Source of the DNA: Petrolisthes cinctipes | Lineage: Eukaryota > Arthropoda > Malacostraca > Decapoda > Porcellanidae | DNA: 64,000 bases | Reading direction: 5' to 3' | Assembly (NCBI GenBank): GCA_033782935.1 | Contig: JAWQEG010001323.1 | Coordinates: 853,501 to 917,500 of the forward strand | Shown: piece after piece, positions 46,312 through 58,363 of the stretch | Layout: every line of letters begins with the position of its first letter | How positions within the stretch are numbered: position 1 is the stretch's first letter | Notes under the pieces: generated by a model | Database searches by the model: none | What the model was told of the DNA's origin: nothing | The model's input: the letters and a program-made list of their open reading frames with translations, nothing else | Translations under genes and position numbers: made by a program

Positions 46312-46735
46312 TTAACCCCTAAGAACCGCAATCTCCCTACCGCTACTGGAGCGTGAACCGCAAAATCAGGGTGATTTTTAAAGTTTCGTTTAGGTAAATT
46401 TTGTTATTACAGATTTGTAGAGCTTGATTTTACACACCAGAATCTGTAAACTAAAGTTTCCTAGGTCCACTGGTTTGCGTACAGCAGCGCTATGAGTAAT
46501 AAAGTAGTTACCCCTAAAAAAAAAATAAAAATTAGAAAACGTGAGCGAGCGTATTTTCATTGCGTATATATGACGAGTGAACCATTTCCCTCTCACACCA
46601 GTGACACCACTCACTGAAGGCCCAACCTAACCAGTGTTACCAATGAAATGGCTAGATATAGCCCAAGCAGTTTTTTTTCTACCGGCTTTATATTACGTCA
46701 ATCGGCTTCAAGGCCTAAATTCGCGGTGACGTGAT
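46312..46735. mobile_element. piggyBac-type MITE, truncated copy
   Basis: TTAACCCCTAAGAACCGC at 46312 is the inner end; the rest matches 62486-62913 in reverse complement. The far terminal repeat is replaced by unrelated DNA after CACGTGATATTTGA-like sequence near 46735-46745. Confidence 0.75.
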
Positions 46736-46739
46736 ATTT

Positions 46740-47394
46740 GATATTTTTTTTCAAATATAATTATTAAATTACAGGGAAAATGAACAAAACATCGAAAATA
46801 TAAAATAATTCTTTTACATATACATATTTTTTCTAAATACTACTTTATAAATGGGCTTAATGAAAGTGAATATGTGATCAACATAATATCCATCATTCTT
46901 ATAAGTTTATTAGTCAGTTTTTGGAGTTAACAATTTGAGAGAACACTTAATAATATATATTCCTTCTAGTACACAGGTATGCACAATTTTGTAGTAAGAA
47001 AGGAGAATGCTTAAAGATTAAAGAGTGTAAAATATCAGGGAGCAAAGAAAGAGTGAGTGAGGAAGGAATGAGGAAGATAATGATTTTATTGAGAAATAAT
47101 GAGAAACAAATTAAACAAAAAAATGGCAACAGAGGGGAAATAATGAGAGAAATTGAGAATAAGGGAGGAGAAAGTAAGATGCTAAAAAAAAGCTCAGTAT
47201 GAGAGAGTAAGTGAGGAGATAAGAAATGACAGATTATGGGAGGAGGGAGAAAGTAATGGTTAAAAGTGTGTGAGAGGAGGTAGTGAGGAGTTAAATACAG
47301 AATAAAGAGAGGTTATATACCCGAATTACTTTCATCTGGCCAGGATTTTCAACCTCTTTTTTTGCATATTTACTGTTAATGATTAAAAGAAATG

Positions 47395-47395
<1 letters not shown>
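46740..47395. other. No gene seen
   Basis: Very AT-rich; 46985-47310 is purine-rich with repeated GAGAGAGTAAG and GAGGA words. No domains recognised. Confidence 0.45.

Positions 47396-47397
<2 letters not shown>

Positions 47398-47462
<65 letters not shown>
47398..47462. repeat. (AT)n microsatellite
   Basis: Perfect TA run. Confidence 0.96.
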
Positions 47463-47639
47463 TATATAATACATCATAGGTATCAATATAAAAAAATCTT
47501 TCTATTCACTTCAATACATTAGTGAATATTGCATAGAAAAGTTTGGAATCTATGGCTAAGATGAAAATAATTTGGGTATAGTCAAGGGTGAGTGAGTGAA
47601 GAAAGCTTGATTGAAGAGTGAATAAAGTATTGCATAATG

Positions 47640-47896
47640 TACAGTTGGGGAATAATGTATCTGAACACTGTTGGTAGCTTCTGGCAACAGCCCCATAAGT
47701 AAACACCTCAGTGAGAGAAAGTATTTATGAATTAAATGATAACTTTTATTTCACTGTCTCTGGTTGGTCGAAGTCTCCCAATATCAGTTATCGTTATGTA
47801 GTAATGGATAAATTTTGTCTATTGCTATAGTGTTTATCCCTGGCATTGTTACCAGAAGCCGCCAACGGTGTTCAGATACTTTGTTCCCCAACTGTA
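47640..47896. mobile_element. TA-flanked MITE of 0.26 kb
   Basis: TACAGTTGGGGAA, TATCTGAACACTGTTGG and CTTCTGG at the left are mirrored by CCAGAAG, CCAACGGTGTTCAGATA and TTCCCCAACTGTA at the right. Confidence 0.8.
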
Positions 47897-47936
47897 CATT
47901 ATTATATCACAATATATTACTGAATTTTTTCTAACA

Positions 47937-50014
47937 GAATCTTTTTGCACTCTGCATCAGTTGCACTATAAACTATATTTTTCATATTCATACTTAACTG
48001 TTCATCTACCTCTAGCTGATCACTTGTAATTCCCTTTCTTTTTAGGCCATACTTTGTGTGCAAAAGACCCACCAGACTCTCTTCTTTTCGTGAATTTCTC
48101 AGATCAGTTTTGATGTGCCGCAAATGGCTAAAAATCCTTTCTACAGATGCATTTGAATGGGGAAGGGAAAGAGCAGTGCCTACAACTTTACAAAGGTTAG
48201 GGTACTTTCTCTCATCATTGTTATTTACCGCCTGGAATTTTTTTTGACAGAACTCTACTGTATCTTTCACATCTTGGAATTTCCCATCTAAAGCTACCTG
48301 CTTCCATTCTATATCTGCCATTTCCTTACAACATATCTCACCAAGGTAGGGCATTGCTTTAAACACATTTACAAGACTATTTGGATGTCTATTCAGTGCA
48401 TTTTGAGGGTTCAAGAACTCAATGAATGCCAGAGGAAGTGGTGTAAATCTTGACATGATCTGAAAGGTCAGCAATTCTGTTTGAATACCTTGATCCCCTC
48501 TTTATCATGACAGGCTGGGGGGTTTGAGAGTGTTTCAGTGGCATTCATACCAATATATACCTGATTAATAGGGACCCTTTTCTTCTCACCCTGAAAGTCC
48601 AGAGTGTATGTGTTACATTCTCTTACATAGTTTAAGTGAATGTAGTCACTCATCACCTCTCTAAGAAGTAGTTTTAACCTACTGTCTAGAACATGAAGTA
48701 TTGGTTTATCACTTTGGAATATCTTGTTAAACTCATTAGTTCTCTTGAGCTGTACTTCAATAAATTCCAACTGTGCCTTAATGAATGGGTTCTATAGACT
48801 AGTAAGAATACTCTCAGTTACATGTGATGGATCTTTCTTTTCACTTACCACACTCGTAAAGTACAGTCTTAGAGCATCCCACTGTTCAAGAATTCTAGTG
48901 ACACATGCCTCAAGTGATAACCATCTGGTCTGACCATAGCTCAAGAGCTTGTGAGGAGTGACATTTACAAATTCCTGGAATTCTTCTAACTCATGTCTAC
49001 GTATACTGGACCTATTAAAATATGAAAAGACATTTCTACACAGGTCCTCAAGTGAAACTGATAACTTTAAGCATGCATGTGACACACATAAATGAATCAT
49101 GTGACAACTGCAGCGAACAAATGTTACATGAGGAATATCTGCCTTCATTAAGGATGTTACACTCTGGTGTTCACCAAACATCACATTACATGTATCAGAA
49201 CAAAATCTTATTATATTAATTAGTGGAATGTTCTTCTCTTCGAAAGAGGTTTTCAGTGCTGCATAGAGGGATTCTGAATCACATTTTTGGATTTTCACAA
49301 TATCAAAAAATGATACTACCACTTCATGTGTACATCATAATCAAAGTACATCACACAGATTGCAAGTTGTTTTTCATTACTTACATCAGTGGTTTCATCT
49401 GGGATCACACTGAATTTGGTAACCTTCAATTTGTCAATGAGGGTTTTGGAGAAATGAAAACCTAAACCTTGTCTCATTATGTTGGTACACTTAGTTGAAG
49501 ACATTTTAAGATGTTGCAATTTCTCTTTTTCGCCAGTGTTTGCAGGACAAGAGGCTTTTATTAGATGAAGTAGGGGTTGTGAAAGAGTAAAGGGTAAATT
49601 GTGTTCAGCTATGAATGCACACACACGGCTTTCTGTTTTCAGAGAATAATTACAGTTCTTGACTGTGTTTTGGAGGACTTGGTTAATGGGCATTTGTGAA
49701 TTTTGTAAGCTGGCATTTTTCACATGCATTGTTGATTTAGCATGCCTTTCTAATCCTGATTTAGCACAAGGTACAGTAGTCGAACAAAACTTACAAAGTG
49801 GCTTATTACTACCCTTTGTAGGTGCCTCCAGCCAGCTCTTAAATGTGAGTTTCTGTAGCCACTCATTTCGGAATTTTTGTGTAAATGTTTTGCGCTTTTT
49901 GACACTGGTTTTAAGCTGTTGGTTGCGACGCTTTGAGCTACTAGTTGCTATCCCTGCAATAACTTCCTCATCACTCGTAGTCGTAGATGAATCTGTCCCT
50001 AGAGCTGATGCCAT
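47937..50014 (-). pseudogene. hAT-superfamily transposase, broken
   Basis: Minus-strand ATG near 50012 starts a basic N-terminus (SSSKRRNQQLKTSVKKRK). A BED-type zinc finger follows (LCKFCSTTVPCAKSGLERHA...H). A central region has SVIPDETTDVSNEKQLAICV, which holds the first catalytic acidic residue region, and FVRCSCHMIHLCVSHACLKL. The C-terminal dimerisation motif is ALSLPHSNASVERIFSHLRH. Breaks: frame change near 49320, in-frame TAG near 48793, frame change near 48470. Length before damage would be about 690 residues, usual for hAT. The element's terminal repeats were not located. Confidence 0.88.
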
Positions 50015-51235
50015 GTTTCTGAAGAATTATGAAAGTATTTTAGATGAAATGTGAATAAATGTGTATTTCTAATTTTCATTTGCATTCTATATTGATAGGA
50101 CATGACATGGTTGTTATCAATAGAAATTTTTTTTGGTTAGATTAGACCTAAGTTAAAAATTAGTTATCCAATCTAGCATGGTTAGATTATTTAATTTGGC
50201 TATACCTAACCTACCTAAATGTAACCTAGATACCACGGTTTATAAGCATTGATTATATTGATGGGCCAGATCTATTAATTTATGGCAGTATCTTCTCTAC
50301 CTACAACCAAATTGCAGGGAACACTGAATTATTCAGGTAGACCCAATGCCAACAAATTAAATAATAAATTTAGTCTATTTAAATCTATCCAATATTATCC
50401 TGAAACCGCTTGGTTTACAAATACATGGCTTGCTAAGGCTATACCAAAACACTGAGAATAGGCATATAATTGTTCTCTGATTGATATGAGATTTATTCTT
50501 TAACATACATGATTTCCTACCTTTACTTATAGAGAAGTTTATATAGCCACAGCAATGACACCAGAGGTATAATTGAAATTCACCTACCACTTCTATAACG
50601 TGATGTGTAGACCGTAAACATGGAGTCGGACATGGACTGTTCCTGTTTGAGCGCCGAGCGCGGCCCAGCACGGCACCACCGTACCATTGAAATTCCGAAG
50701 TGGCAACAATGCATATGTTGCCAGTGGTACCAAACGTACCTAAATGCTAATACCAATATCATCTTACTATCAGCCTCTAAATTCAAGTAAACTGAGTTTG
50801 AAGTTTCGGAACAGCTGAGGAAATGCTATGATCAGCTAACAGATGTCGCCTTTTGATGTATTGGGAGGGTGGAGGGGGAGGGGAACTGGAGGTGGTGGGG
50901 GCTGGATGAGACAGGTTGTATGAGACTGGAGCATTACCACGTTTCTGATAATGTTAGAGATGGTTAATTTAACTGATAAGAGATAAGTTTATATGGAGTG
51001 ATACCAAAAGATAAAACTAGTTAAAATCTGAATAACTTAAATCCTACAGAACAAATATTACTGCACATAGCTGTATCAGCTCATGCTGATACATAAGACT
51101 GAGTCAGGCTTTGGTCTACAACTCACACATGTGCTTGTACTTGTCATTTGGAGGAATAGTAGTAGTGATGGTAATAGTAGTATATAGTGATAGTAGTAGC
51201 AGTGAACTTATAGCATTATATTCTGCTTTACAGAG
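50015..51235. other. Region between hAT and P-like transposases, no gene seen
   Basis: Holds CCTAACCTACCTAAATGTAACC-like words and a G-rich patch at 50865-50910. It could contain the 5' ends of both flanking elements; no terminal repeats were recognised. Confidence 0.4.
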
Positions 51236-53030
51236 AACAATGATGTTGATCATCTTTAAGAGGAACTGAAGATTGTTAAGAATGAAAGGGATGAATTACT
51301 TAAAGAAAAAGAAGCAATGAATGAGGCAATCATTAACTTGAAAAAAGAGATGCAGACACTTGTCACCAGGACGAGGTTTGCTTTAATTAAGTAAATATTT
51401 TTCCATCTCACAAATTGATCATATGTTAAAGGGAACTCCTATAAAACGGTGGAATGATGATGACATCAGTAAAGCAATAACATTACGTACCTTGAGTCCC
51501 AAAGCTTATAAATTTTTGAGGGATACATGCAACTTCCCATATCCTAAAACAACATTAAACACGTGGGTATCAAAGATTGATATAGAACCCGGGGTATTGA
51601 CAACACTTTTAAACTTGCTGAAGGGTAAAGGTAAAGAAATGACTGAAGCAGATCGTTTATGTATTTTGTCGTTTGATGAATACAGTATTGCGCATGAGTG
51701 GGCATATGATAAGGGGACTGACATTTTGTATAGCCCAAAAAGCAGGTTCAGTGTGTCATGCTTCGTGGTTAGTGAAGTTATGGAGACAATTAATATTCTA
51801 TAGATTTAACTGTAATACGACTAAGGATATTCTTTTTGACCTCATAAAGAGGATTGAAGGAGCTGGATTTGGTGTTGTTGGGATGGTAAACGATCTTGGT
51901 CCCACCAATGTAAAGTTATGGAACAGTTTGGATGTAGGAATAGAAAATACATCATTCAGAAATCCAGCTGCTTCTGATAGAGATGTGTGTTTTTGCCGAC
52001 GCTCCTTATCTCATTAAGTTGATTAGAAATAATTTTCTTGATTCAGGGTTTCAACTTCCTAACGAAAAACATGTTCTCAGTGAATGTGTTAGAGAGCTTG
52101 TGATGAGGAGTGTCAGTGACCTGAAAACTACACATAGCTTATCACAAAATCATATCTGTGTTCAAGGAGCTAAAAGAATGAATGTAAAGCTTGCTGCTCA
52201 ATTACTATCTGAGACGACTGCTAAGTCTTTAAAGTATTTTGGAGATAAAGGATTGTTGCACAGCAAAGACTGGGACGACACTAGCCAATTCATTCACCTT
52301 TGTGATAGATGGTTTGATCTCATGAATTCTAGAGTACCCTTTGATACGAAAATCTCAAGACATGCATATGGCCTTCATCTTGAACAACAAAATGAGACAC
52401 TCAACCGCATGAAAGATACTGCAAAGAACATGAAAGTCATTGGCCGTAAAAGTTTGTATCAGTTTCAGAAAGGGCTCATTGTGTCATCGCAGTCTTTGCA
52501 GGAACTTTATAAAATGGTCAAGGAAAAGTACAGCCTTTCTTATATACTAACATACAGGTTAAATCAAGATGGGTTGGAGTATCTATTTGCTAGTCTCAGA
52601 CAAATGGGTACTTGATATGATCATCCATCACCTGTTGGTTTTAAGCAAAGAGTAAAGTTGCATCTACTTGGGAAAGAAAGTTATCTGATTGCGGAGAATT
52701 GTAATATTAAGAAGGAAAATTATGATGTGTCTATGGTGAGTAATTTATCACAGTGCTCTAGTGTCAGTGTGCCAGCAGAAGATAATGGTGATGAGGCAGC
52801 GTTAGAACAGGAATTATGTATGTCTGCCATGATGTTTGCTTCACTTGATCCCTACCAGATGGAGAGTAATGATAAGATAGAGGACATTGGTGATGACGTT
52901 CCTATATCCTTAGAACTGGAAAGTGAAATGAAAAGTGAAGTACTGCGTTATCTTGGAGGATACATAGCCTTTAAATTTCCACAATTCCAGTTCCTTGGTT
53001 CCCATGTAAAGGCAGGGAAAGGCACATAAA
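51236..53030 (+). pseudogene. P-element/THAP9-like transposase, broken
   Basis: 51260-51390 encodes a coiled coil (IVKNERDELLKEKEAMNEAI, INLKKEMQTL), which follows the THAP finger in this family. From 51423 comes KRWNDDDISKAITLRTLSPKAYKFLR, then ILSFDEYSIAHEW with the catalytic-region aspartate. Then GMVNDLGPTNVKLWNSL and VFADAPYLIKLIRNNFLDSG, then VKLAAQLLSETTAKSLKY and LTYRLNQDGLEYLFASLRQ. All are hallmarks of P transposase and human THAP9. The N-terminal C2CH finger is not seen. Breaks: frame changes near 51405, 51770 and 51990, a TGA at 52614-52616, and a final stop at 53027-53029. Confidence 0.88.
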
Positions 53031-53415
53031 ATGAGGAAGCTAGTCATAGCAAGAAAGCTTTAATGACACCAAGTGATTTCTTCTTTGATGAACTTAACAA
53101 AATGGAAAGCCTTTTTTTTATGTTATCATGGACAGAAGTCACTGAAACCTGGGGAAGGCTCGACAAAACATTTGATTCAGTATATTTCTCAAAGTAGTAA
53201 TTTACCAGAGAAGGTTATTACCTTATTTGTTCGATGTCGAATGTTTTTTTAGAATTCGTGTGCTGAACAGAGATATAAAATCCTCAAGAAGTATGCAAAG
53301 TTAATCCAGTAGGGCTATGGAGGATATCGTGTATATAGTATATTTATTGTTAATAGGCCTACATATTCAATACTGTAATAAACCTTAATTGTCTATATAA
53401 GTTGTATTATTTTTG
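53031..53415 (+). other. Possible 3' end of the P-like element
   Basis: 53031-53315 has short coding-like pieces in several frames (for example around ACATTTGATTCAGTATATTT) consistent with a decayed transposase C-terminus, then AT-rich DNA. No terminal repeat seen. Confidence 0.35.
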
Positions 53416-53416
53416 C

Positions 53417-54018
<602 letters not shown>

Positions 54019-54621
54019 TTACGTTTCTACCCGGGTGAACAGACTCCAGAATACACGGTTCAATTTATTGGTAATACACAGTAATGCAGTACATGTAGAT
54101 ATAGGGAAGGCCAGCCTGTTGTGCAGCGTCGTGGAGAGTCGGTAGTTGCAGTGGAGAGTCTGTAGGGGTGTAGAGCAGGAGCGCCACGTGTGATCGAAGC
54201 GGGAATACGTGGATATGTAGGTGTATGACGATGGCAGGAGCGTGGCTGGTCCTTCTTCTACTGTAACTCGTAGGATAGTCTGTCGTCTGGGCGAAGTGCA
54301 CCCCTTTTATTCAGGTGTCTCCAAGCTCCCGGATGTGGCGTTGTCATGTGACCCAGCGCATCCACCTGGTGTGCTGCACCCATATGAATCATACCTGGGA
54401 GAAGGGAAGGAGGCTGGCACCAGCGTCCCAGGAGGGAATTAAGCTGCGACAGGGGAAAGGATTAGTGTACCAGCCAGACTGTGGCTGTCTGAGGCCAGGG
54501 AAAATACAAAGGAATAAGGAGTGGTGCACAAGCACATGGAATGTACAAAGGAATAAGGAGTGGTGCACAAGCACATGGAATGTACAAAGGAATAAGGAGT
54601 GGTGCACATAGCGCCACTACA
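54019..54621 (-). mobile_element. Solo LTR-like element, copy 2
   Basis: Minus strand: starts TGTAGTGGCGCTATG and has AATAAAAGGGGTGCACTTCG near 54310 (TATA-like or polyA-like). Near 54070 it has CCAATAAATTG followed by TGGAGTCTGTTCACCCGGG. Matches copy 1 at 28233-28753 in layout. A 39-bp unit (GGAATAAGGAGTGGTGCACA plus AGCACATGGAATGTACAAA) is repeated three times at about 54490-54605. Confidence 0.55.
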
Positions 54622-54976
54622 AGCCTACAAGGGTATGGGGAAATGGGTGATGTGGGGATATGAGGGTTGGAGTTAAGTGGTGCTTCGAGAGTTCTTATTC
54701 AGTGAAAGTGAAACAATCAACAAAACTACAAATGTTAGCTAACATTTAATAAGCCGACCACTACTACTTGGTATGTCAATAGACTTTCATTCTGATAACG
54801 AACCTCACAGTGGTAACACCAAACATTCCCCATATTCTCTTCTCGTTGTATAGAGACAACTCTTTCAATAAACTCTGACATTACTGAGAAGCTTATCACT
54901 TCAAAAATTCTTGTATCTTCGAAGAATACCGCCGACCAACGCTACGCTACCAAACTCAACAACCATCAAACCAACA
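54622..54976. other. No gene seen
   Basis: No recognised repeat or coding signal. Confidence 0.4.
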
Positions 54977-55335
54977 AGACACTGTTGTTTTCGAGGGTTT
55001 ACGACAAATAGAAAGTGTAAGACTACATAACTGCAATACAACATTATTATTTTAAGTTTGTTGTTTTCCTAATCACTGAGGCACTTGGTATACCATCATT
55101 ACAGTACACTCGTGATACATAATTTCTGACCAGAGACGAACGGCAGGCACTACACACACATAGCCTGCATTCGAACTCAGCCTCTTTAGGTGTACTGGGT
55201 GGGGAAATGAACAATACCATGTGATTCGAAGCTTTCTGCTCCTCACACTCTGGTCAGAAATTATGTATCACGAGTGTACATCCACAATAATGACCTCTTT
55301 ATCCACATAGCCTGTGTAAGAATTAAATCACCTTG
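54977..55335. repeat. Dispersed repeat family I, copy split by a MITE
   Basis: 54977-55104 and 55279-55335 join to match 58364-58556: TGTTGTTTTCGAGGGTTTAC, ACTGCAATACAACATTATTA, TAATCACTGAGGCACTTGGT, AATAATGACCTCTTTA, CCTGTGTAAGAATTA. Confidence 0.7.
55105..55278. mobile_element. TA-flanked MITE of 0.17 kb
   Basis: TACACTCGTGATACATAATT with TCTGACCAGAG at the left is perfectly mirrored at the right. A recent insertion, given 31 matched terminal bases, into repeat family I. Confidence 0.88.
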
Positions 55336-55420
55336 ATTATTCCAAAGAATGTTATGAAACAGAAACAGATGAACAAAAATAAGATTTTTTTTTTCCAATA
55401 TATTACCAAGTTATATTCCA

Positions 55421-55592
55421 TAAAGGGGAGATTCTCTTATTGGTGAATTGGTAGGTCTGTGATTCCTCCAAACTAAGCCATGAAACTTATCCCTTATTAT
55501 TACCACTGAGGGTGTCTGTTTCTTTTCGTAGTGTAGTTTAGAGGAATCACAAACCTTCCAATTTATTCACCAACAAGAAAATATCCCATTTA
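55421..55592. repeat. Palindromic repeat family H, copy 3
   Basis: AAAGGGGAGATTCTCTTATT and GAATTGGTAGGTCTGTGATT at the left are mirrored by AATCACAAACCTTCCAATTT and AAGAAAATATCCCATTT at the right. Confidence 0.7.
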
Positions 55593-56055
55593 ATATAATG
55601 TTAAGTTGTGTACAGTAATGGTTTGTCTAGTGCTAACGTTAGTACTGCTGCCACCATTGTCTTTGTGGAATACTAAACTGTATTCGTGGTGCTGGTCTGC
55701 CGGGGTCTGTGAAGAGGCTCCCCTGTACAAAAAAAGAAAAGGAAAAATAAATTGAATTGAATTGAATTTGTTTATTAACTAAAATATATTACAGTGAAGA
55801 AAAAAAATTGAAAAGATCAAAGGAAGACTGAATTGAGTTGAGTTGTATTTGTTTCTTGACTAAAATATGCCATTAAATGAATGTATGGATGTATGTATGT
55901 GAAAACGAACATAATGTCTTTCTCACTATGACATATAGAAAGATTCCTTATGACGTTATCAATCATAAAATCACTGAAAAAAAATCCCTTCTCACTTTGA
56001 CACGTAGAAGACTTTATTATGACGTTATGAATCACAAACACCTTAAAGGGAAAAC
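55593..56055. other. No gene seen; internal duplicated segment
   Basis: Contains GAATTGAATTGAATTTGTTT and GAGTTGAGTTGTATTTGTTT (55756, 55834), each followed by an ACTAAAATAT word, and the pair TTATGACGTTAT(C/G)AATCA. An imperfect tandem duplication without coding signal. Confidence 0.4.
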
Positions 56056-56186
56056 TATAGTACAGTGTTGGTAACTCTGGAGCAACTGATTCCTTCCAAG
56101 CAACAAGGCAGGCCATCATTATTTATGTTCACTCACTGGTCCTGTTTTCTGGTATACTTTGGAGGAATCAAGGCACTCCAATGAAC
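56056..56186 (+). repeat. Dispersed repeat family A, copy
   Basis: GTACAGTGTTGGTAACTCTG, GAGCAACTGATTCCTTCCAA, TCCTGTTTTCTGGTATACTT, TGGAGGAATCAAGGCACTCC. Confidence 0.7.
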
Positions 56187-56304
56187 CCATAATAATAATA
56201 ATGGGTGGATGAGTGGATGGATAGATGTTCTAAATTGAGGTTCTGTTAAGATGGATAGTTTGGTGGAATTATTGTTATTATTATTATTATTTACTCTTTT
56301 ACAC

Positions 56305-56359
<55 letters not shown>

Positions 56360-56361
56360 TC

Positions 56362-56455
56362 GAACCAATGGAGACTTTAGTTGGGCTGTCGTCCAGAAAC
56401 CGCCTGCTCCAGATCTCGGGCTTCGACTTAGGTGGGTAAGGGATTGTGGTGCGTA
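56362..56455 (+). repeat. Dispersed repeat family C, copy
   Basis: CCAGAAACCGCCTGCTCCAG, ATCTCGGGCTTCGACTTAGG, GGGATTGTGG. Preceded by a (TTA)n microsatellite at 56269-56358. Confidence 0.65.
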
Positions 56456-56517
56456 ACTGTATTTACATATGCCTAATTGAATTGAGGGGGTAAAAAATAT
56501 ACTTTGGGTACAGTATA

Positions 56518-56645
56518 TTTAAGTCCTTGATTCCTCCAGAGTATACCTGGAAACAGGAACAGATGAACAAAAATAATGGTTACCAGTTGTTGCTTGGAAT
56601 AGTGTGGAGGAATTAATTGCTCCAGATTTACCAACACTATATGGA
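56518..56645 (-). repeat. Dispersed repeat family A, copy
   Basis: TTGATTCCTCCAGAGTATAC, CTGGAAACAGGAACAGATGA, TTGCTTGGAATAGTGTGGAG, GCTCCAGATTTACCAACACT. The inverse of 56056-56186. Confidence 0.7.
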
Positions 56646-56718
56646 TGATTTATAAAAGAAAGCACGAATTATATATACTATTCATGATAAACTGTCTATT
56701 ATACAAGAAAAATATAAT

Positions 56719-56942
56719 GTACAGTTGCCTCCACTAGTAACGAGCAAGGAGTCTGGTGGGTTTGACGAAATGTGGCAACACTGTGTTTGTTTATTTGCAG
56801 TAATGGTATATGAATGGACAGAATTCACTCCTGCTATAGTGTCCACCACAACCAGGACGCTATGTAAATAAACACAGTTCTGCCACATTTCACTAAACCC
56901 ACTTCTGGACGCTGTGCTCGTTACTAGTGCAGGCAACAGTAC
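56719..56942. repeat. Palindromic repeat family B, full copy
   Basis: GTACAGTTGCCTCCACTAGT with AACGAGCA at the left; GCTCGTTACTAGTGCAGGCA with ACAGTAC at the right. It ends 10 bp from the candidate exon that follows. Confidence 0.8.
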
Positions 56943-56952
56943 GCGGACTTAC

Positions 56953-57053
56953 AACGCCTGGTCGTTGTGCATCCCAGCCACCAGCAACGTACTCTGCAGA
57001 CTCTTCATAGTAAGGTTCATCATATCCCTGATTATTACCACGGAATCTCTGAC
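56953..57053 (-). CDS. Candidate internal exon of an unidentified minus-strand gene
   Basis: On the minus strand a strong acceptor (TTTTTATATCCGCAG|GT) and a strong donor (GGCGTT|GTAAGT) enclose 101 nt. In the frame entering with one base, 33 codons are open: QRFRGNNQGYDEPYYEESAE followed by YVAGGWDAQRPGV. The composition (Gly, Asn, Tyr, acidic residues) and higher GC than the flanks look coding. The other frames are less plausible. I do not recognise the family and no partner exon was found. The donor side is 10 bp from a family B repeat. Confidence 0.45.
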
Positions 57054-57082
57054 CTGCGGATATAAAAATGTATGTATTAAGT

Positions 57083-57085
<3 letters not shown>

Positions 57086-57130
<45 letters not shown>
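57086..57130. repeat. (CT)n microsatellite
   Basis: Perfect CT run of about 45 bp. Confidence 0.95.
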
Positions 57131-57132
<2 letters not shown>

Positions 57133-57385
57133 CACGCATACCAAAAATAAGACATGATTAGTATGTAATAAGTAAACAAGGTATATTCCTGTTTAATTGT
57201 TTATAAACTGTATTGGTAAACATTGTTTCACCTTTTGAAGAAACTGATTATAATCTATGGTTTTATTTATCTCGTGTTAAGTAATAGGAAAAGTCATCAT
57301 TATATTGTGGAGGCAGAAATTACACGATTAATACCATGTTCAATTTTCACATACAAATGATTTATATTTATTTTTCGATGTCTAC

Positions 57386-57387
<2 letters not shown>

Positions 57388-57437
<50 letters not shown>
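57388..57437. repeat. (GA)n microsatellite
   Basis: Perfect GA run, followed by a (GT)n run at 57464-57494. Confidence 0.95.
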
Positions 57438-57440
<3 letters not shown>

Positions 57441-57462
57441 CTTACATACAAATATATAAATT

Positions 57463-57497
<35 letters not shown>

Positions 57498-57774
57498 CAG
57501 ATGAGAGATACACAGTAGTATAGAAGTATGTTTATTGACAGTTCTATTATTATCTTTTGTGTACTGTGTCAATATTGAGGGCAGACACTTAATTTCAACA
57601 CTTACCAGACTTATTAACACCTAGTGTGTGTGTGTGTATGTGTGTGTGTCATTCGTGTTGGAATATTCCCACTGCAGTATTATATGGCAATGGCTACTAC
57701 TACTATTACTACTACTAATACTATTACTACTATTACTACTACTAATACTATTACTACTATTACTACCTGTTAAC

Positions 57775-58225
57775 CTTTTTTTGCACCACCCTGTATACTA
57801 GTCAACCTACCTACCAACCTACTTTAGCACCTCACTGTATACTGGTCAACCTACCTACCTACCTGTCAACCTACTTTAGCACCTCACTGTATACTAGTCA
57901 ACCTACCTACCTGTCAACCTACTTTAGCACCTCACTGTATACTAGTCAACCTGCCTACCTGTCAACCTACCTGTCAACCTACTTTAGCACCTCACTGTAT
58001 ACTAGTCAACCTATCTACCTGTCAACCTACTTTAGCACCTCACTGTATACTAGTCAACCTACCTACCTACCTGTCAACCTACTTTAGCACCTCACTGTAT
58101 ACTAGTCAACCTACCTACCTACCTGTCACTCTACTTTAGCACCTCACTGTATACTAGTCAACCTGTCTACCTGTCAACCTACCTGTCAACCTACTTTAGC
58201 ACCTCACTGTATACTGGTCAACAAC
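57775..58225. repeat. Minisatellite of about 50 bp units
   Basis: Eight or so copies of a unit with ACTTTAGCACCTCACTGTAT, ACTAGTCAACCTAC and CTACCTGTCAACCT. Units vary in the number of the 4-base CTAC steps. It is preceded by a (TAC)n-type microsatellite at 57696-57765. Confidence 0.93.
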
Positions 58226-58363
58226 TGCAGGTATATTTATGGGATCCATTCATCAACCCTTTCCACTCCTAGAGACAGATGGGAGTTCGACCTACATTTG
58301 CTTTGCTGGTACACTACAGTACTTATTATTGACCACAGGAATTCGTATAGGCTACTCACGCTG

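Larger units (their letters stand above)
45245..46735 (-). mobile_element. pogo-like element locus, copy 1 (3' part plus piggyBac-type MITE)
   Basis: Near-identical, in opposite orientation, to about 62486-63975. Minus-strand order: piggyBac-type MITE remnant (46735-46312), transposase C-terminal region, then an AT-rich 3' end with CCCATATATGGGTAAGTTGG. It is cut at one side by LINE copy C. The catalytic part is absent. Confidence 0.8.

Noticed and set aside
58230..58260. Acceptor-like CTGCAG followed by a short open stretch
   Set aside because: It closes after about 14 codons with no donor and no partner exon.
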